Positions 25,801-34,817 of a stretch of 63,262 nucleotides of DNA are shown piece by piece. The position numbers and the translations under genes are program-made. Position 1 is the first letter of the stretch, and each line of letters opens with the position of its first letter. Source of the DNA: CAYFTL01 sp964346145 (GTDB lineage Bacteria > Bacillota > Clostridia > Christensenellales > Aristaeellaceae); the NCBI GenBank assembly GCA_964346145.1, contig CAYFTL010000010.1, forward strand, positions 1 through 63,262. The letters run 5' to 3'. Under the pieces are notes generated by a model. That model was not told where the DNA came from. It saw nothing but the letters and a program-made list of their open reading frames with translations, and did no database searches.

Positions 25801-26033
25801 AGATGTCGGATGGTCTCTAAAAACAAGAACATCAAGCGAAAAAACATAAACAGACCGAAGTCTTTTATTTGATATGAAAAGGTTTAATGAGTGCCGAGAG
25901 CTGCTGGCAATATACTTTAAGGGACTGCGGTTTGTCGTATGAAAATTACAGAAAGAGGTTATTCGAAACCATTTTTGCATGCCTATAACCGCTATAAGTG
26001 GGGGATGATAATGCCTGAGATTCTGTTTTAAAT

Positions 26034-26062
26034 TTGAAGTCCGAGAGCGAATGATGTATAAT
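26034..26062 (+). promoter_or_regulatory. Candidate promoter of the ftsK operon
   Basis: TTGAAG at 26034-26039, a 17-bp spacer, and TATAAT at 26057-26062. The rest of the 309-bp spacer 25801-26109 has no convincing gene, repeat or hairpin. Confidence 0.55.
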
Positions 26063-26109
26063 AGATCAGTTAATGGAATAGAAAAATGATATAATCCCAG
26101 GAGGATTTC

Positions 26110-28908
26110 ATGGCACCTACGGCAAAACATAACAAGCCACAAAAAACCCGGAGTACGGCACAAAACAAGCCCAAGAAATATGATTCGCCATTGCGCCAGG
26201 CCATTGGTCTGTTGATTATTGGGCTTTCGGTATTGGCCATGTATTTGCTAATCGCCGGGGGAGAAACAAACGGTCTGCGCAAAGCTATGCTGGGCGTATC
26301 CGGCGTGTTATCTTATATTGTACCACTTATGATCGCATGGATTGGCGTACTTGTAATTTTCTCGGGCAAAAGCACCGCCAAAATGAGTGTAGGGCGCATT
26401 TTGCTGATCGTATTTTTGTTCATCCTATTGTTTGCGGGGGTTCACGTGTTTGTGGCGCCGCGCATTTTTGATGGTATGCTTATTTTTAATTACACCAACT
26501 TTGTCGTAAGCTCTTTTTCCCATGCGGTACAGGGCGGTGGCGGCTCCGGCGCAATCGGAGCCATATTTAGTTACCATTTATTTCGTTTGCTGGGCAGCGG
26601 CGGCTCGTGTATCGTGCTGCTAATGCTGTTTCTAATTGATTTGGTACTAATGGGCAAGCTGTCCTTGTACGAAATCGGAGAGAAGACCTATACGAAAATG
26701 AAAACCGGCATGCAGGCGTACAAGGTGCGCCGGGATGAGCGCGAGGAAGCTAGGGTTGAAAAGGCTGTGCTGCGAGAAGAACAGCGCGTAGCCAAGCGCG
26801 AACAGAAAGCGGCGAGGTCTTATCAAGAATGGGAGCCTTGGAACGACCCTTCTAGAAAAGATATTTACATTGAGAATGTAGCAAATTCTGATGCGCCCAC
26901 CAATACCAAGAATGTGATGAATCGCACACCTGAGCGTGCGGATATTCCTAAATTTTTGCAAAAAAATGCAAAAAAAGTGCGCGTATTGGAACCAGCTTTG
27001 CAAGAAACGCCTACATATTCTGAATTGGATGACGATCAGCACACGGTAGCTCCTTTGAAATCGGCCAAGGTGAGCGCGGATGAAGATTTGTTGGAACCTG
27101 ATGAAGTGGCGCAGGTTATGGACGAGGCCGCATGGGATGAAGTGATTGTTGAATCATCGGAGGATGATTTGGTTATAAATGATCAGGCCGATCCGTCTGA
27201 AAATTCTGAAAGCGCTTCTTACCTGGATAAGCTGCCCTTTGTAGACGAGGATGACGACTATGACTTTTCCTCGGACAATGACATTGAAGCGCCACAGGCT
27301 TCGCAAGCAGAGGCGCCTAAAGCAAAGGTGTTGCCGGTTTTGCAGCCCAAGACCGATGAGGAGTTGGAGCTGGACGATGATGACACTGAGGTGTCGCGGC
27401 GTATCGACAGGACGCCAGTGGTTAAACCTCGCGAACCATTGCACCGGCAGGCATTGGAATTTGAAACTGAAGAATATAATTATCCGCCGGTGGACTTGCT
27501 GCAGCTATCCCAGCCCAACAAGGTGAAAAATATGGAGCAGCAGGATCAAATGAAAGCGCAGAAGCTGGAGGAAACCTTAAAGAGTTTCGGAATCTCGGCT
27601 AAGCTTACCGGCATTGCCCACGGACCCGCGGTAACCAGATTTGAAATGCAACCGGCGCCCGGCGTAAAGGTAAGCCGGATTGTGAATCTGGCTGACGACA
27701 TTGCGCTGAACCTGGCAGCCACATCGATTCGTATAGAGGCGCCTATTCCCGGAAAACCGGCCATAGGTGTTGAGATTCCCAACGAAGTGATTGAAATGGT
27801 GCCCATTCGGGAGGTGTTGGAGAGCAGCGTGGCCAGGCGCAACCCTTCCCGTTTGGCTGTGGCGCTGGGCAAGGACAACAGCGGCCGCCATATTATTGCC
27901 GACATTGCAAAGATGCCTCACGTGCTCATTGCCGGCGCCACCGGCTCGGGTAAGTCGGTGTGCATCAACTCTATTATTTGCTCTATCCTCTACAGGGCTA
28001 CGCCCGAAGAGGTGCGCATGATTATGATCGACCCCAAAGTGGTGGAGTTGTCGGTATACAACTCTATTCCACATTTGCTGATTCCCGTGGTGACCGATCC
28101 CAAGAAGGCATCAGGCGCGCTGAACTGGGCGGTTATGGAAATGACCGACCGTTACAAAAAGTTTGCCGACCGGGGCGTGCGCAACATGCAGGGGTACAAT
28201 GCCGCCTTAAAAGAGGGCGAGAAGTCGTTGCCGCAGATTGTAGTCATCATTGACGAACTGGCGGATTTGATGATGGTGGCGCCCGGCGAAGTGGAAGATG
28301 CCATCTGCCGCTTGGCCCAGCTTGCCCGCGCGGCAGGCATTCACTTGGTGATCGCCACCCAGCGCCCGTCGGTAAACGTGATTACCGGCGTTATTAAGGC
28401 CAATATCCCGTCGCGCATTGCCTTTACCGTGGCTTCCCAAGTGGACAGTCGCACGATTTTGGATGTGGGCGGCGCAGAAAAACTGTTGGGCAGAGGCGAT
28501 ATGCTATACGCTCCCTCCGGCACCAACAAGCCCCAGCGCGTTCAGGGCGCGTGGGTGAGTGAAGAAGAAGTGCACGCCATCGTAGAATACATCAAGGCGC
28601 GCCATGATACCGATTACAACGAGGAAGTCATTGAGCAGCTGGAGCAGCTGGACAACGGCGAGGCTGATTCGGAAAAGCCCGACGACGAGTATGACGAGCT
28701 GCTGCCTCAGGCTGTGGAGATGGTGGTGGAGGCGGGTTCGGCTTCTATTTCTATGTTGCAGCGCAGGCTCCGGGTGGGCTATGCGCGCGCCGGGCGCATG
28801 ATTGACGAAATGGCGGCACGAGGCATCGTAAGCCAATCCGAAGGGGCAAAACCCCGGGATGTGTTGATTACCCGGGAACAGTACAAATCTATGTTTAATA
28901 TTGAATAG
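26110..28908 (+). CDS. ftsK: DNA translocase FtsK/SpoIIIE
   Basis: Membrane-anchored motor that pumps chromosomal DNA through the division septum. It has 932 residues: about four N-terminal transmembrane helices (25-185), an acidic low-complexity linker (about 200-450), and the motor domain with Walker A GATGSGKS (609-616) and Walker B VVIIDELADLMM. The C-terminal gamma winged helix (about 860-925, SISMLQRRLRVGYARAGRMID) reads polarity sequences in DNA. Length suits either FtsK or SpoIIIE; nothing in the window decides whether the organism sporulates. The start follows CCAGGAGG. Confidence 0.95.
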   Translation: MAPTAKHNKPQKTRSTAQNKPKKYDSPLRQAIGLLIIGLSVLAMYLLIAGGETNGLRKAMLGVSGVLSYIVPLMIAWIGVLVIFSGKSTAKMSVGRILLIVFLFILLFAGVHVFVAPRIFDGMLIFNYTNFVVSSFSHAVQGGGGSGAIGAIFSYHLFRLLGSGGSCIVLLMLFLIDLVLMGKLSLYEIGEKTYTKMKTGMQAYKVRRDEREEARVEKAVLREEQRVAKREQKAARSYQEWEPWNDPSRKDIYIENVANSDAPTNTKNVMNRTPERADIPKFLQKNAKKVRVLEPALQETPTYSELDDDQHTVAPLKSAKVSADEDLLEPDEVAQVMDEAAWDEVIVESSEDDLVINDQADPSENSESASYLDKLPFVDEDDDYDFSSDNDIEAPQASQAEAPKAKVLPVLQPKTDEELELDDDDTEVSRRIDRTPVVKPREPLHRQALEFETEEYNYPPVDLLQLSQPNKVKNMEQQDQMKAQKLEETLKSFGISAKLTGIAHGPAVTRFEMQPAPGVKVSRIVNLADDIALNLAATSIRIEAPIPGKPAIGVEIPNEVIEMVPIREVLESSVARRNPSRLAVALGKDNSGRHIIADIAKMPHVLIAGATGSGKSVCINSIICSILYRATPEEVRMIMIDPKVVELSVYNSIPHLLIPVVTDPKKASGALNWAVMEMTDRYKKFADRGVRNMQGYNAALKEGEKSLPQIVVIIDELADLMMVAPGEVEDAICRLAQLARAAGIHLVIATQRPSVNVITGVIKANIPSRIAFTVASQVDSRTILDVGGAEKLLGRGDMLYAPSGTNKPQRVQGAWVSEEEVHAIVEYIKARHDTDYNEEVIEQLEQLDNGEADSEKPDDEYDELLPQAVEMVVEAGSASISMLQRRLRVGYARAGRMIDEMAARGIVSQSEGAKPRDVLITREQYKSMFNIE

Positions 28909-28931
28909 AAAAGTTAGGTGAAGTAAAAGTT

Positions 28932-30248
28932 ATGTCGCGCATTGCAGGCGTTGTTTCGCTGGGTTGCTCCAAAAACCGGGTGGATTCCGAAGTAATTTTA
29001 GGGATGTTGGTGGAGAAAGGCTATACCATTACGTACGATCCTTCGGAAGCAGAAATTATCATTGTAAACACATGCGGTTTTATTGAATCGGCCAAGCAAG
29101 AGGCCATAGACACTTTGTTTGAAATGGCCGAATTCAAAAAGAATGGAAAGCTGAAGCTTCTTTTGTGTACTGGCTGTTTAAGCCAGCGCTATGGACAGGA
29201 GTTACAGCAGGAGATGCCCGAAGTAGACGCTTTTTTGGGCGTAGGGGAATATGAGCGCCTTTTTGAAGCGATTGATCAAGCGCAACATGATTTGCGGCCA
29301 GTATTCAACGCCGAGTACAAACGGTTTTACGATACGCCCCGGGTGCTTACGACGCCCGGCTATAGCGCGTATGTAAAAATATCCGACGGGTGCGACCACT
29401 TTTGCAGCTATTGCGCCATACCGCTTATTCGTGGCAGGTACGCATCTCGTCCGATGGAGGATATTATAGAGGAATGCTGGCAGCTGGCTCAAAAGGGTGT
29501 TACCGAAATTACTCTGATCGCCCAAGACACCTCCCGCTATGGTAACGACTTTCCGGAGCACAAACTGTTGCTGCCTGACTTGCTGGAAAAAATTTGCGAA
29601 ATAGAATCGATCCATTGGGTGCGCGTGCTGTACTGTTATCCAGACACGGTAGACGAGCGGTTGCTTGACACCATGCAGCGTCTCCCCAAGGTGTGCAAGT
29701 ATTTGGATTTGCCCTTGCAGCACATCGACAACGCACTGCTCAAAGACATGAATCGCCGCGGCGATGAAGCTATGTTGCGCAAGCTGATTCGCGAATGCAA
29801 AAAGCGCGGTTTTGTGTTGCGCACTACCTTTATCGTGGGTTATCCGGGGGAAACCGATGAACAATTCGAGGCCCTCGAGTCGTTCGTGCGGGACACAGAA
29901 TTTGACCGCATGGGGGCGTTCACTTTTTCGCCGGAAGAGGGCACGGTGGCGGCAGAACGCGAAAACCAAATTGATGAAGCGGTGAAGAGCGCGCGATTAG
30001 ACCGTTTGATGGGGCTGCAACAACGCATCTCCCTGGAAAACAACCGCCGGCGCATCGGCCAAGTGGAAGAAGTGTTGGTGGAGGGCTTTGATGGCGGACG
30101 TTATTACGGGCGCAGCAGGGCGGAAGCGCCAGAGATCGACGGTAATATTTGGTTTACAAGTGCCCAGGAGTTGAAGCCCGGAACCTATGTCAACGTGAAA
30201 ATCAGTCAGGCATTTGAGTACGACTTGAATGGGGAGTTGATTTTGTGA
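28932..30248 (+). CDS. rimO: Ribosomal protein S12 methylthiotransferase
   Basis: Radical SAM enzyme that adds a methylthio group to Asp of ribosomal protein S12, 438 residues. The N-terminal UPF0004 domain has its cluster Cys in VSLGCSKNRVDSE, the NTCGFIESAKQEAIDT segment and LLCTGCLSQRY. The radical SAM CxxxCxxC lies in CDHFCSYCAIP. A TRAM domain ends the protein. It follows ftsK by 23 bp, and its end overlaps pgsA by 4 bp. The same order is seen in many Clostridia. Confidence 0.96.
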   Translation: MSRIAGVVSLGCSKNRVDSEVILGMLVEKGYTITYDPSEAEIIIVNTCGFIESAKQEAIDTLFEMAEFKKNGKLKLLLCTGCLSQRYGQELQQEMPEVDAFLGVGEYERLFEAIDQAQHDLRPVFNAEYKRFYDTPRVLTTPGYSAYVKISDGCDHFCSYCAIPLIRGRYASRPMEDIIEECWQLAQKGVTEITLIAQDTSRYGNDFPEHKLLLPDLLEKICEIESIHWVRVLYCYPDTVDERLLDTMQRLPKVCKYLDLPLQHIDNALLKDMNRRGDEAMLRKLIRECKKRGFVLRTTFIVGYPGETDEQFEALESFVRDTEFDRMGAFTFSPEEGTVAAERENQIDEAVKSARLDRLMGLQQRISLENNRRRIGQVEEVLVEGFDGGRYYGRSRAEAPEIDGNIWFTSAQELKPGTYVNVKISQAFEYDLNGELIL

Positions 30249-30802
30249 ATACCGCAAACAAGATAACCATGGTTCGTTTGGCTCTGATCCCGGTGTGTAT
30301 TGTGTTTTTGATGATTGATAATACCCTATGCCAGTGGCTGGCGGCGGCCGTATTTCTGATTGCTTCGGCGACCGATTTTTTGGATGGCTACATTGCCCGC
30401 AAGCACGACCAAGTAACCGATTTCGGAAAATTTATTGACCCGATAGCCGATAAGATACTGGTGATCAGCGCGATGATCACTTTGTGTGGCCAAGGGCGTA
30501 TCCCCAGCTGGATGGTTAATGTTTTTGTGGCCCGGGAGTTCATCATCAGCGGATTTAGGCTGGTGGCGGCTACCAAGGATACCGTGATTGCGGCTGGAAA
30601 TCTGGGCAAATACAAGACGGCGACCCAAATGGTGGCCATCGTGTTGCTTGTGATTACCGATCGGTCGCGGGCCGAATTTGGGATCGCCAACGTGGGTTAT
30701 ATTGTGAGCCAGGTGTTCTTGTACGCTTCGTTGCTGTTGGCGGTTGTTTCTTGCGCAGTGTACATTCGGGACAACATTCAAGTGCTCGATATCAAACGAT
30801 AA
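30245..30802 (+). CDS. pgsA: CDP-diacylglycerol-glycerol-3-phosphate 3-phosphatidyltransferase
   Basis: Integral membrane enzyme that makes phosphatidylglycerol phosphate, 185 residues. The CDP-alcohol phosphotransferase signature DGx2ARx8Gx3Dx3D is visible around FLDGYIARKHDQVTDFGKF and DPIADK. Four or more hydrophobic helices are present. It starts with GTG overlapping the rimO stop (GTGA). Confidence 0.95.
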   Translation: MNTANKITMVRLALIPVCIVFLMIDNTLCQWLAAAVFLIASATDFLDGYIARKHDQVTDFGKFIDPIADKILVISAMITLCGQGRIPSWMVNVFVAREFIISGFRLVAATKDTVIAAGNLGKYKTATQMVAIVLLVITDRSRAEFGIANVGYIVSQVFLYASLLLAVVSCAVYIRDNIQVLDIKR

Positions 30803-30824
30803 AATGAGCGCGGAGGAGAGCATA

Positions 30825-32087
30825 ATGGTTGCCGAAATTGTATCCATTGGAACCGAATTGTTGCTGGGGCAGGTGCTCAATAGCGATGCACAATATTTGT
30901 CCCAGCGCCTATCCGAACTGGGCATTGGGGTGTATCATCACACCACGGTGGGGGATAATCCTCAAAGGATAAGAGAAGCCTTGAACGTTGCTATCGGCAG
31001 GGCGGATGTAATCATCGCCACAGGCGGTTTAGGGCCGACGGAAGACGATTTGACCAAGGAAATGGTAAGCCAGGTGTTGAAGGTTCCCCTGGTGCTGCAC
31101 GAGCCCAGCTTGGAGGCGATTCAGCAGTACATGCTGCGCAACGGCCGCAAAATGGCCGATAACAACAAAAAGCAGGCCTACATGTTTCAAGGGGGGAGGG
31201 TGTTGCCCAACCGCCGTGGCACTGCGCCGGGATGCGCCATCGAAAAGGACGGCAAAATGATTGCGGTGCTTCCAGGGCCTCCGCGCGAGCTGAAGGACAT
31301 GTTTGAGCGGGAACTGATGCCCCTGTTGCGTCTGAGAACCGAACAGAAGATTGTTTCCCGTTATCTGAAAGTGTTCGGCATTGGTGAGTCGGACTTGGAA
31401 AACAGGCTTTCGGGTTTGTTTTCGGGGTCTAATCCCACGTTGGCGCTGTACTGTGGCACCGGCGAAGTAGCCGTTCGAATCACGGTAATGTGTGGACAGG
31501 AGGAAGATCCAAACGTGCTGATGGAGCCGCTGGTTGCCGCGGTGGAGAGGCGGCTGGGGGATGCCATATACGCTCAAGGATATGAGGCCACCATGCCCAA
31601 CACTGTGCTTGAGTTGCTCAAACAGCAGGGCAAAACCCTTGCACTGGCAGAGAGCTGCACTGGCGGCATGATTGCGTCGCGGTTGGTGGATTACCCGGGG
31701 GCATCTTCTGCGCTGATTGAAGGACACGTAACCTACCACAACGAAGCAAAGATTCGCGTGTTGGGGGTAAATGCATCAACCCTTGAAGCGGATGGCGCGG
31801 TGAGCAGCCAATGTGCATTGGAAATGGCGCGGGGAGTTAAACGGATTAGCGGCGCCGACTACGGGCTGTCGGTAACGGGGATTGCCGGGCCGGATGGCGG
31901 CACTCCAGAAAAACCGGTGGGCCTGGTATACGTTGGTATTGCGGCCGAGGAAGGCGAACATGTGGTTAAACTTCAGCTAAGCGGGGATCGAAACCGCATA
32001 CGCCAGTTGACTTGCCTGCATGCGCTGAATATATTGCGGCAAAGATTGATAGAAAATGCTGGAATAGAAACACATGTTCGTGTATAA
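30825..32087 (+). CDS. cinA: CinA: ADP-ribose pyrophosphatase/nicotinamide-nucleotide deamidase
   Basis: A 420-residue two-domain protein. The N-terminal MoCF-like COG1058 domain (about 1-170) has SIGTELLLGQVLNSDA and GGLGPTEDDLTKE. The C-terminal amidohydrolase domain (about 255-415) has ALAESCTGGMIASRL and GIAGPDGGTPEKPVGLVY. It salvages pyridine nucleotides and is linked to competence in some species. The ATG at 30825 follows GGAGGAG; a frame from 30744 would overlap pgsA. It precedes recA, the usual pairing. Confidence 0.95.
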   Translation: MVAEIVSIGTELLLGQVLNSDAQYLSQRLSELGIGVYHHTTVGDNPQRIREALNVAIGRADVIIATGGLGPTEDDLTKEMVSQVLKVPLVLHEPSLEAIQQYMLRNGRKMADNNKKQAYMFQGGRVLPNRRGTAPGCAIEKDGKMIAVLPGPPRELKDMFERELMPLLRLRTEQKIVSRYLKVFGIGESDLENRLSGLFSGSNPTLALYCGTGEVAVRITVMCGQEEDPNVLMEPLVAAVERRLGDAIYAQGYEATMPNTVLELLKQQGKTLALAESCTGGMIASRLVDYPGASSALIEGHVTYHNEAKIRVLGVNASTLEADGAVSSQCALEMARGVKRISGADYGLSVTGIAGPDGGTPEKPVGLVYVGIAAEEGEHVVKLQLSGDRNRIRQLTCLHALNILRQRLIENAGIETHVRV

Positions 32088-32088
32088 T
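32060..32088 (+). promoter_or_regulatory. recA promoter with a LexA-like box
   Basis: The -10 is TATAAT at 32083-32088; the -35 region is weak. Directly upstream, GAAAC-ACAT-GTTCG (32067-32080) resembles the Gram-positive LexA box CGAAC-N4-GTTCG, with two mismatches in the left half. It overlaps the spacer, so a bound repressor would block polymerase. It also lies inside the end of cinA. Confidence 0.5.
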
Positions 32089-32142
32089 AGAAGCACGAAT
32101 GATAGAGAATAAGCATAGGCAATTTTTGCCGAGGAGGAAACT

Positions 32143-33240
32143 ATGGCAGTAACTAAGAAAAGCGGCTCGCAACCAGTCGACGAACGCCAGAAGGCGCTTG
32201 AAATGGCGCTGAGCAAAATAGAAAAAGATTTTGGCAAGGGTTCGGTGATGAAACTAGGCGATGCGGCCAACAAAATGAATGTGGAAGTTATTCCCACTGG
32301 ATGTTTGCACTTGGACTTTGCTTTGGGTGTGGGCGGACTGCCCCGGGGCCGTATTATCGAAATTTATGGTCCCGAGTCTTCGGGCAAAACCACCATTGCG
32401 TTGCACGTGTTGGCCGAATCCCAGAAAATGGGGGGCACGGCGGCTTTTATTGACGCTGAACACGCGCTGGATCCGGTATATGCTAAAAAACTAGGCGTAG
32501 ATATCGATAATTTGTATGTTGCCCAGCCCGACACCGGAGAGCAAGCGCTGGATATTTGCGAGGCGCTGGTGCGTTCAGGGGCGATAGATGTTGTCGTGGT
32601 CGACTCGGTGGCTGCGTTGGTGCCCAAAGCTGAAATTGAGGGGGACATGGGCGCCAGCCACGTGGGCCTGCAGGCCAGATTGATGTCCCAAGCGCTGCGC
32701 AAGCTGGCCGGGGTAATTAGCAAGACCAACGCTATGGTGATTTTCATTAATCAGTTGCGTGAAAAGGTCGGGGTAGTATATGGAAGTCCCGAAGTGACTA
32801 CCGGCGGAAAAGCACTGAAGTTTTATGCTTCGGTGCGTTTGGACGTGCGCAAGGGCGAGCCGATTAAAAATGGCAGCAACGTGATTGGTAGCCGCACAAA
32901 ACTCAAAGTGGTTAAAAACAAAGTGGCGCCGCCCTTCCGCAGTTGTGTTGTGGATATGATTTACGGCGAAGGACTGTCCCGCGAAGGCGGTCTGATCGAC
33001 CTAGCGGTGGAGCGCGAATTCATTCGCAAGAGCGGCGCTTGGTACTATTACAATGATCAGCGCATAGGCCAGGGGCGTGACAATGCACGCAAATTCCTTC
33101 AAGAAAACCCTGAAATCTTCAATGAGGTTGAAGGCAAGATTCGAGCAGAATTCCAGCAAGGTCAAATCCAGGTGCCTGTGGACGACAGCGAAGGGGATGA
33201 CGAGATGGAAGATGATAGCTTGATGGATGACGATATCTAA
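32143..33240 (+). CDS. recA: Recombinase RecA
   Basis: Strand-exchange ATPase and co-protease for LexA, 365 residues. Walker A GPESSGKT is at 76-83. Also present are the QPDTGEQALDI segment, Walker B VVVVDSVAAL, and the L2 loop region from INQLREKVGV to TTGGKALKFYAS. The C-terminus is acidic, as usual. The start follows GAGGAGG, and a strong terminator follows the gene. Confidence 0.99.
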   Translation: MAVTKKSGSQPVDERQKALEMALSKIEKDFGKGSVMKLGDAANKMNVEVIPTGCLHLDFALGVGGLPRGRIIEIYGPESSGKTTIALHVLAESQKMGGTAAFIDAEHALDPVYAKKLGVDIDNLYVAQPDTGEQALDICEALVRSGAIDVVVVDSVAALVPKAEIEGDMGASHVGLQARLMSQALRKLAGVISKTNAMVIFINQLREKVGVVYGSPEVTTGGKALKFYASVRLDVRKGEPIKNGSNVIGSRTKLKVVKNKVAPPFRSCVVDMIYGEGLSREGGLIDLAVEREFIRKSGAWYYYNDQRIGQGRDNARKFLQENPEIFNEVEGKIRAEFQQGQIQVPVDDSEGDDEMEDDSLMDDDI

Positions 33241-33243
33241 TTA

Positions 33244-33284
33244 AAAAATCGAGGACCCATGCAGGTGGGAACCTCGATTTTTTT
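33244..33284 (+). terminator. Intrinsic terminator after recA
   Basis: AAAAATCGAGG and CCTCGATTTTT form the stem, followed by further Ts. Confidence 0.85.
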
Positions 33285-33324
33285 GTACGCTGTAGCGCAT
33301 TTTGAGGCGTTAAAGATGGCTTTA

Positions 33325-34010
33325 AACAATAATCCCCGCCTATGCCGGTGGAGTAGCTTTAGCTTCGAGTAAAAACATCCGATGCCAAAACGGCGAAGCT
33401 TAACCAACCGCATCAGCAAGTAGAGAAGGGCAGCTTAATGGTCAAGAAAGAATAGCCTATACCACATAGGAACGAAAATATCCTATAGGATTCGTTGCGA
33501 AATATAGGCGCTAAACAACATATGAGAAAATATTGCGTGAACTGTGGTAAAGAAGAGGCATAGGAATAATCGAAGTGGAGCCATACCCAGAACACATATA
33601 TGTTGACGGAATTACCGCCAAAGTATAGTGCGTCCGAGATAATGGTAGACATGAAAGGAAACAGACTGCTTATACTATGTGATAGGCATGCAAATCTGAA
33701 ATACAAGTATGGCAACCGCCGTTTCCGGTGCAGAGGATAATATGTAGATACAGCGGGTAAAAATGCGAAAATGAAAGGAGAATATATCAGAAGACGGTAT
33801 AGGAAAATGCCGTGGCAGACCGAGTAACCAGGCAAGAGCATATAGTTTACCGGTGAGTTAGTCAGCAAAGGTGAAACATAAAGTCGATTTAGGGGCACTG
33901 AGAGAACATAATGCGGTTGAAAGGCATTCAGTGCGCTATCGGGAACTGCCGGCACCAGCCCTTTCTAAGGGCAAAGCAAACCGCCGGCTTAGCCGGCGGT
34001 TGCAATTGTA
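33325..34010 (+). mobile_element. Degenerate IS200/IS605-type element (about 0.7 kb)
   Basis: The stretch between recA and the Cys-cluster gene holds a decayed Y1 transposase gene flanked by foldback structures. On the left an imperfect hairpin CCGCC-TATGCC-GGTGG lies near 33325-33355. On the right a perfect hairpin ACCGCCGGC-TTA-GCCGGCGGT is at 33980-34000. Size and subterminal hairpins instead of inverted repeats fit the IS200 group. Exact ends cannot be fixed by eye. It is no longer able to move by itself. Confidence 0.7.
33434..33830 (+). pseudogene. tnpA: Inactivated IS200-type transposase TnpA
   Basis: Translation of the plus strand gives recognisable TnpA pieces across several stops and a frameshift. 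RRGIGIIEVEPYPEHIYV matches the HUH region, with the second His now Tyr. After a shift near 33615 the frame reads PPKYSASEIMVDMKGN, then RHANLKYKYGNRRFRCRG, a stop, and YVDTAGKN around the catalytic Tyr region. The intact family is about 150 residues. At least four stops, one frameshift and loss of HUH show it is dead. A 180-codon open frame on the opposite strand is only a shadow of this relic. Confidence 0.75.
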
Positions 34011-34066
34011 AGATCAAATTGCTGTCGATTGGGCGGAAGCAAAGCAAGATGGGTGATGTAACAGAA

Positions 34067-34564
34067 CTAAAATTTGGCATATTCAGCTTCTAAAGTGTGC
34101 CAATCGCGCAAAAAAGCGATGCCTTCAGGCGATTGGGCGATGAGCTCCAATGCCTTTTGTGCAGTGCTTACAAAGGCAGGACTTAGCCCTTTAAGGCCGT
34201 AGTCCATCAGCGGGCAGACTGCCCAAGCGCGCCTGTCTAGATGCATTGAAACAGCATTATTCTGATAAATGTTGAAACTTAGCGGAAAAATTCTGCAGGC
34301 CAGGGGACGCTCATTTCGCGGACAGACTCCTGAACAGCTTAATAGATGCCAACGGCGGCGGGGAACCTGGGTCTCAAGGGTACTGATTTGCGCCCAATTA
34401 GAATCGATATACAACCCCTCTTCGCCGGGAAAGAGCAACATGCCGCCTTGGCCGTCTTGATCGGGTTGACAACAGGCGTTGTTGCAATAGGAGCCGCAGT
34501 CAGCGTCCAGCGGAGTAAGCAGGTTAAGCATACTGCGTGCTTCAATCAAATAAGATAAATGCAT
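34067..34564 (-). CDS. Cys-cluster (YkgJ/CxxCxxCC-like) protein
   Basis: A 165-residue cytoplasmic protein with many conserved cysteines. There is a CGSYCNNACC cluster near residue 23, then SCSGVCPRNERPLACRIFPLS, and a later VCPLMDYG. This pattern resembles the UPF0153/YkgJ-type putative zinc- or iron-chelating family; the cluster before RPLACRIFPL is typical. The start at 34564 avoids a 10-residue extension. No partner gene is adjacent: the IS200 relic lies on one side and the zinc-ribbon gene diverges on the other. Molecular function unknown. Confidence 0.65.
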   Translation of the reverse strand: MHLSYLIEARSMLNLLTPLDADCGSYCNNACCQPDQDGQGGMLLFPGEEGLYIDSNWAQISTLETQVPRRRWHLLSCSGVCPRNERPLACRIFPLSFNIYQNNAVSMHLDRRAWAVCPLMDYGLKGLSPAFVSTAQKALELIAQSPEGIAFLRDWHTLEAEYAKF

Positions 34565-34657
34565 AGGATCCTCGCTTTCAAAACCAGTGCTCAATGTATG
34601 TTAACATGAATATTACCCAAATACAATTCGATTTTTTGAATCAAAATAAAAAAAGGC

Positions 34658-34686
34658 TGTACATATGTTTTTTGTTGTGCTATACT
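34658..34686 (+). promoter_or_regulatory. Promoter of the zinc-ribbon gene
   Basis: TGTACA at 34658-34663, a 17-bp spacer, and TATACT at 34681-34686. Transcription would begin near 34693 and leave a leader of about 125 nt. Confidence 0.7.
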
Positions 34687-34692
34687 AGACGA

Positions 34693-34817
34693 AGCCCATA
34701 AGTGAACGAGCGCTTGGAACAGCCATGATCCCTCCCCGGTGGTAACCTCTGCCGATGATAGGACAAGGGCACAAGGCAAATCATTGGTAGGGCGAACATA
34801 TTTAGGAGGGTTTTCAA
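34693..34817 (+). other. Long untranslated leader of the zinc-ribbon gene
   Basis: Between the predicted start of transcription and the GGAGGG box lie about 125 nt without an open frame. They contain GC-rich blocks such as CCCTCCCCGGTGGTAACC and CTCTGCCGATGATAGGAC that could fold. It matches no riboswitch class I can recognise by eye. It could be a regulatory leader (cold-shock or metal related) or simply a long 5' UTR. Confidence 0.35.

Noticed and set aside
33413..33955. A 180-codon minus-strand frame after recA
   Set aside because: The opposite strand holds the remains of an IS200-type transposase, which explains the sequence; the minus frame has no domain or start signal.
34693..34817. 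Known riboswitch class (fluoride, ZTP, manganese or preQ1) before the zinc-ribbon gene
   Set aside because: None of the core motifs of these classes could be matched by eye, so only an unassigned leader is reported.
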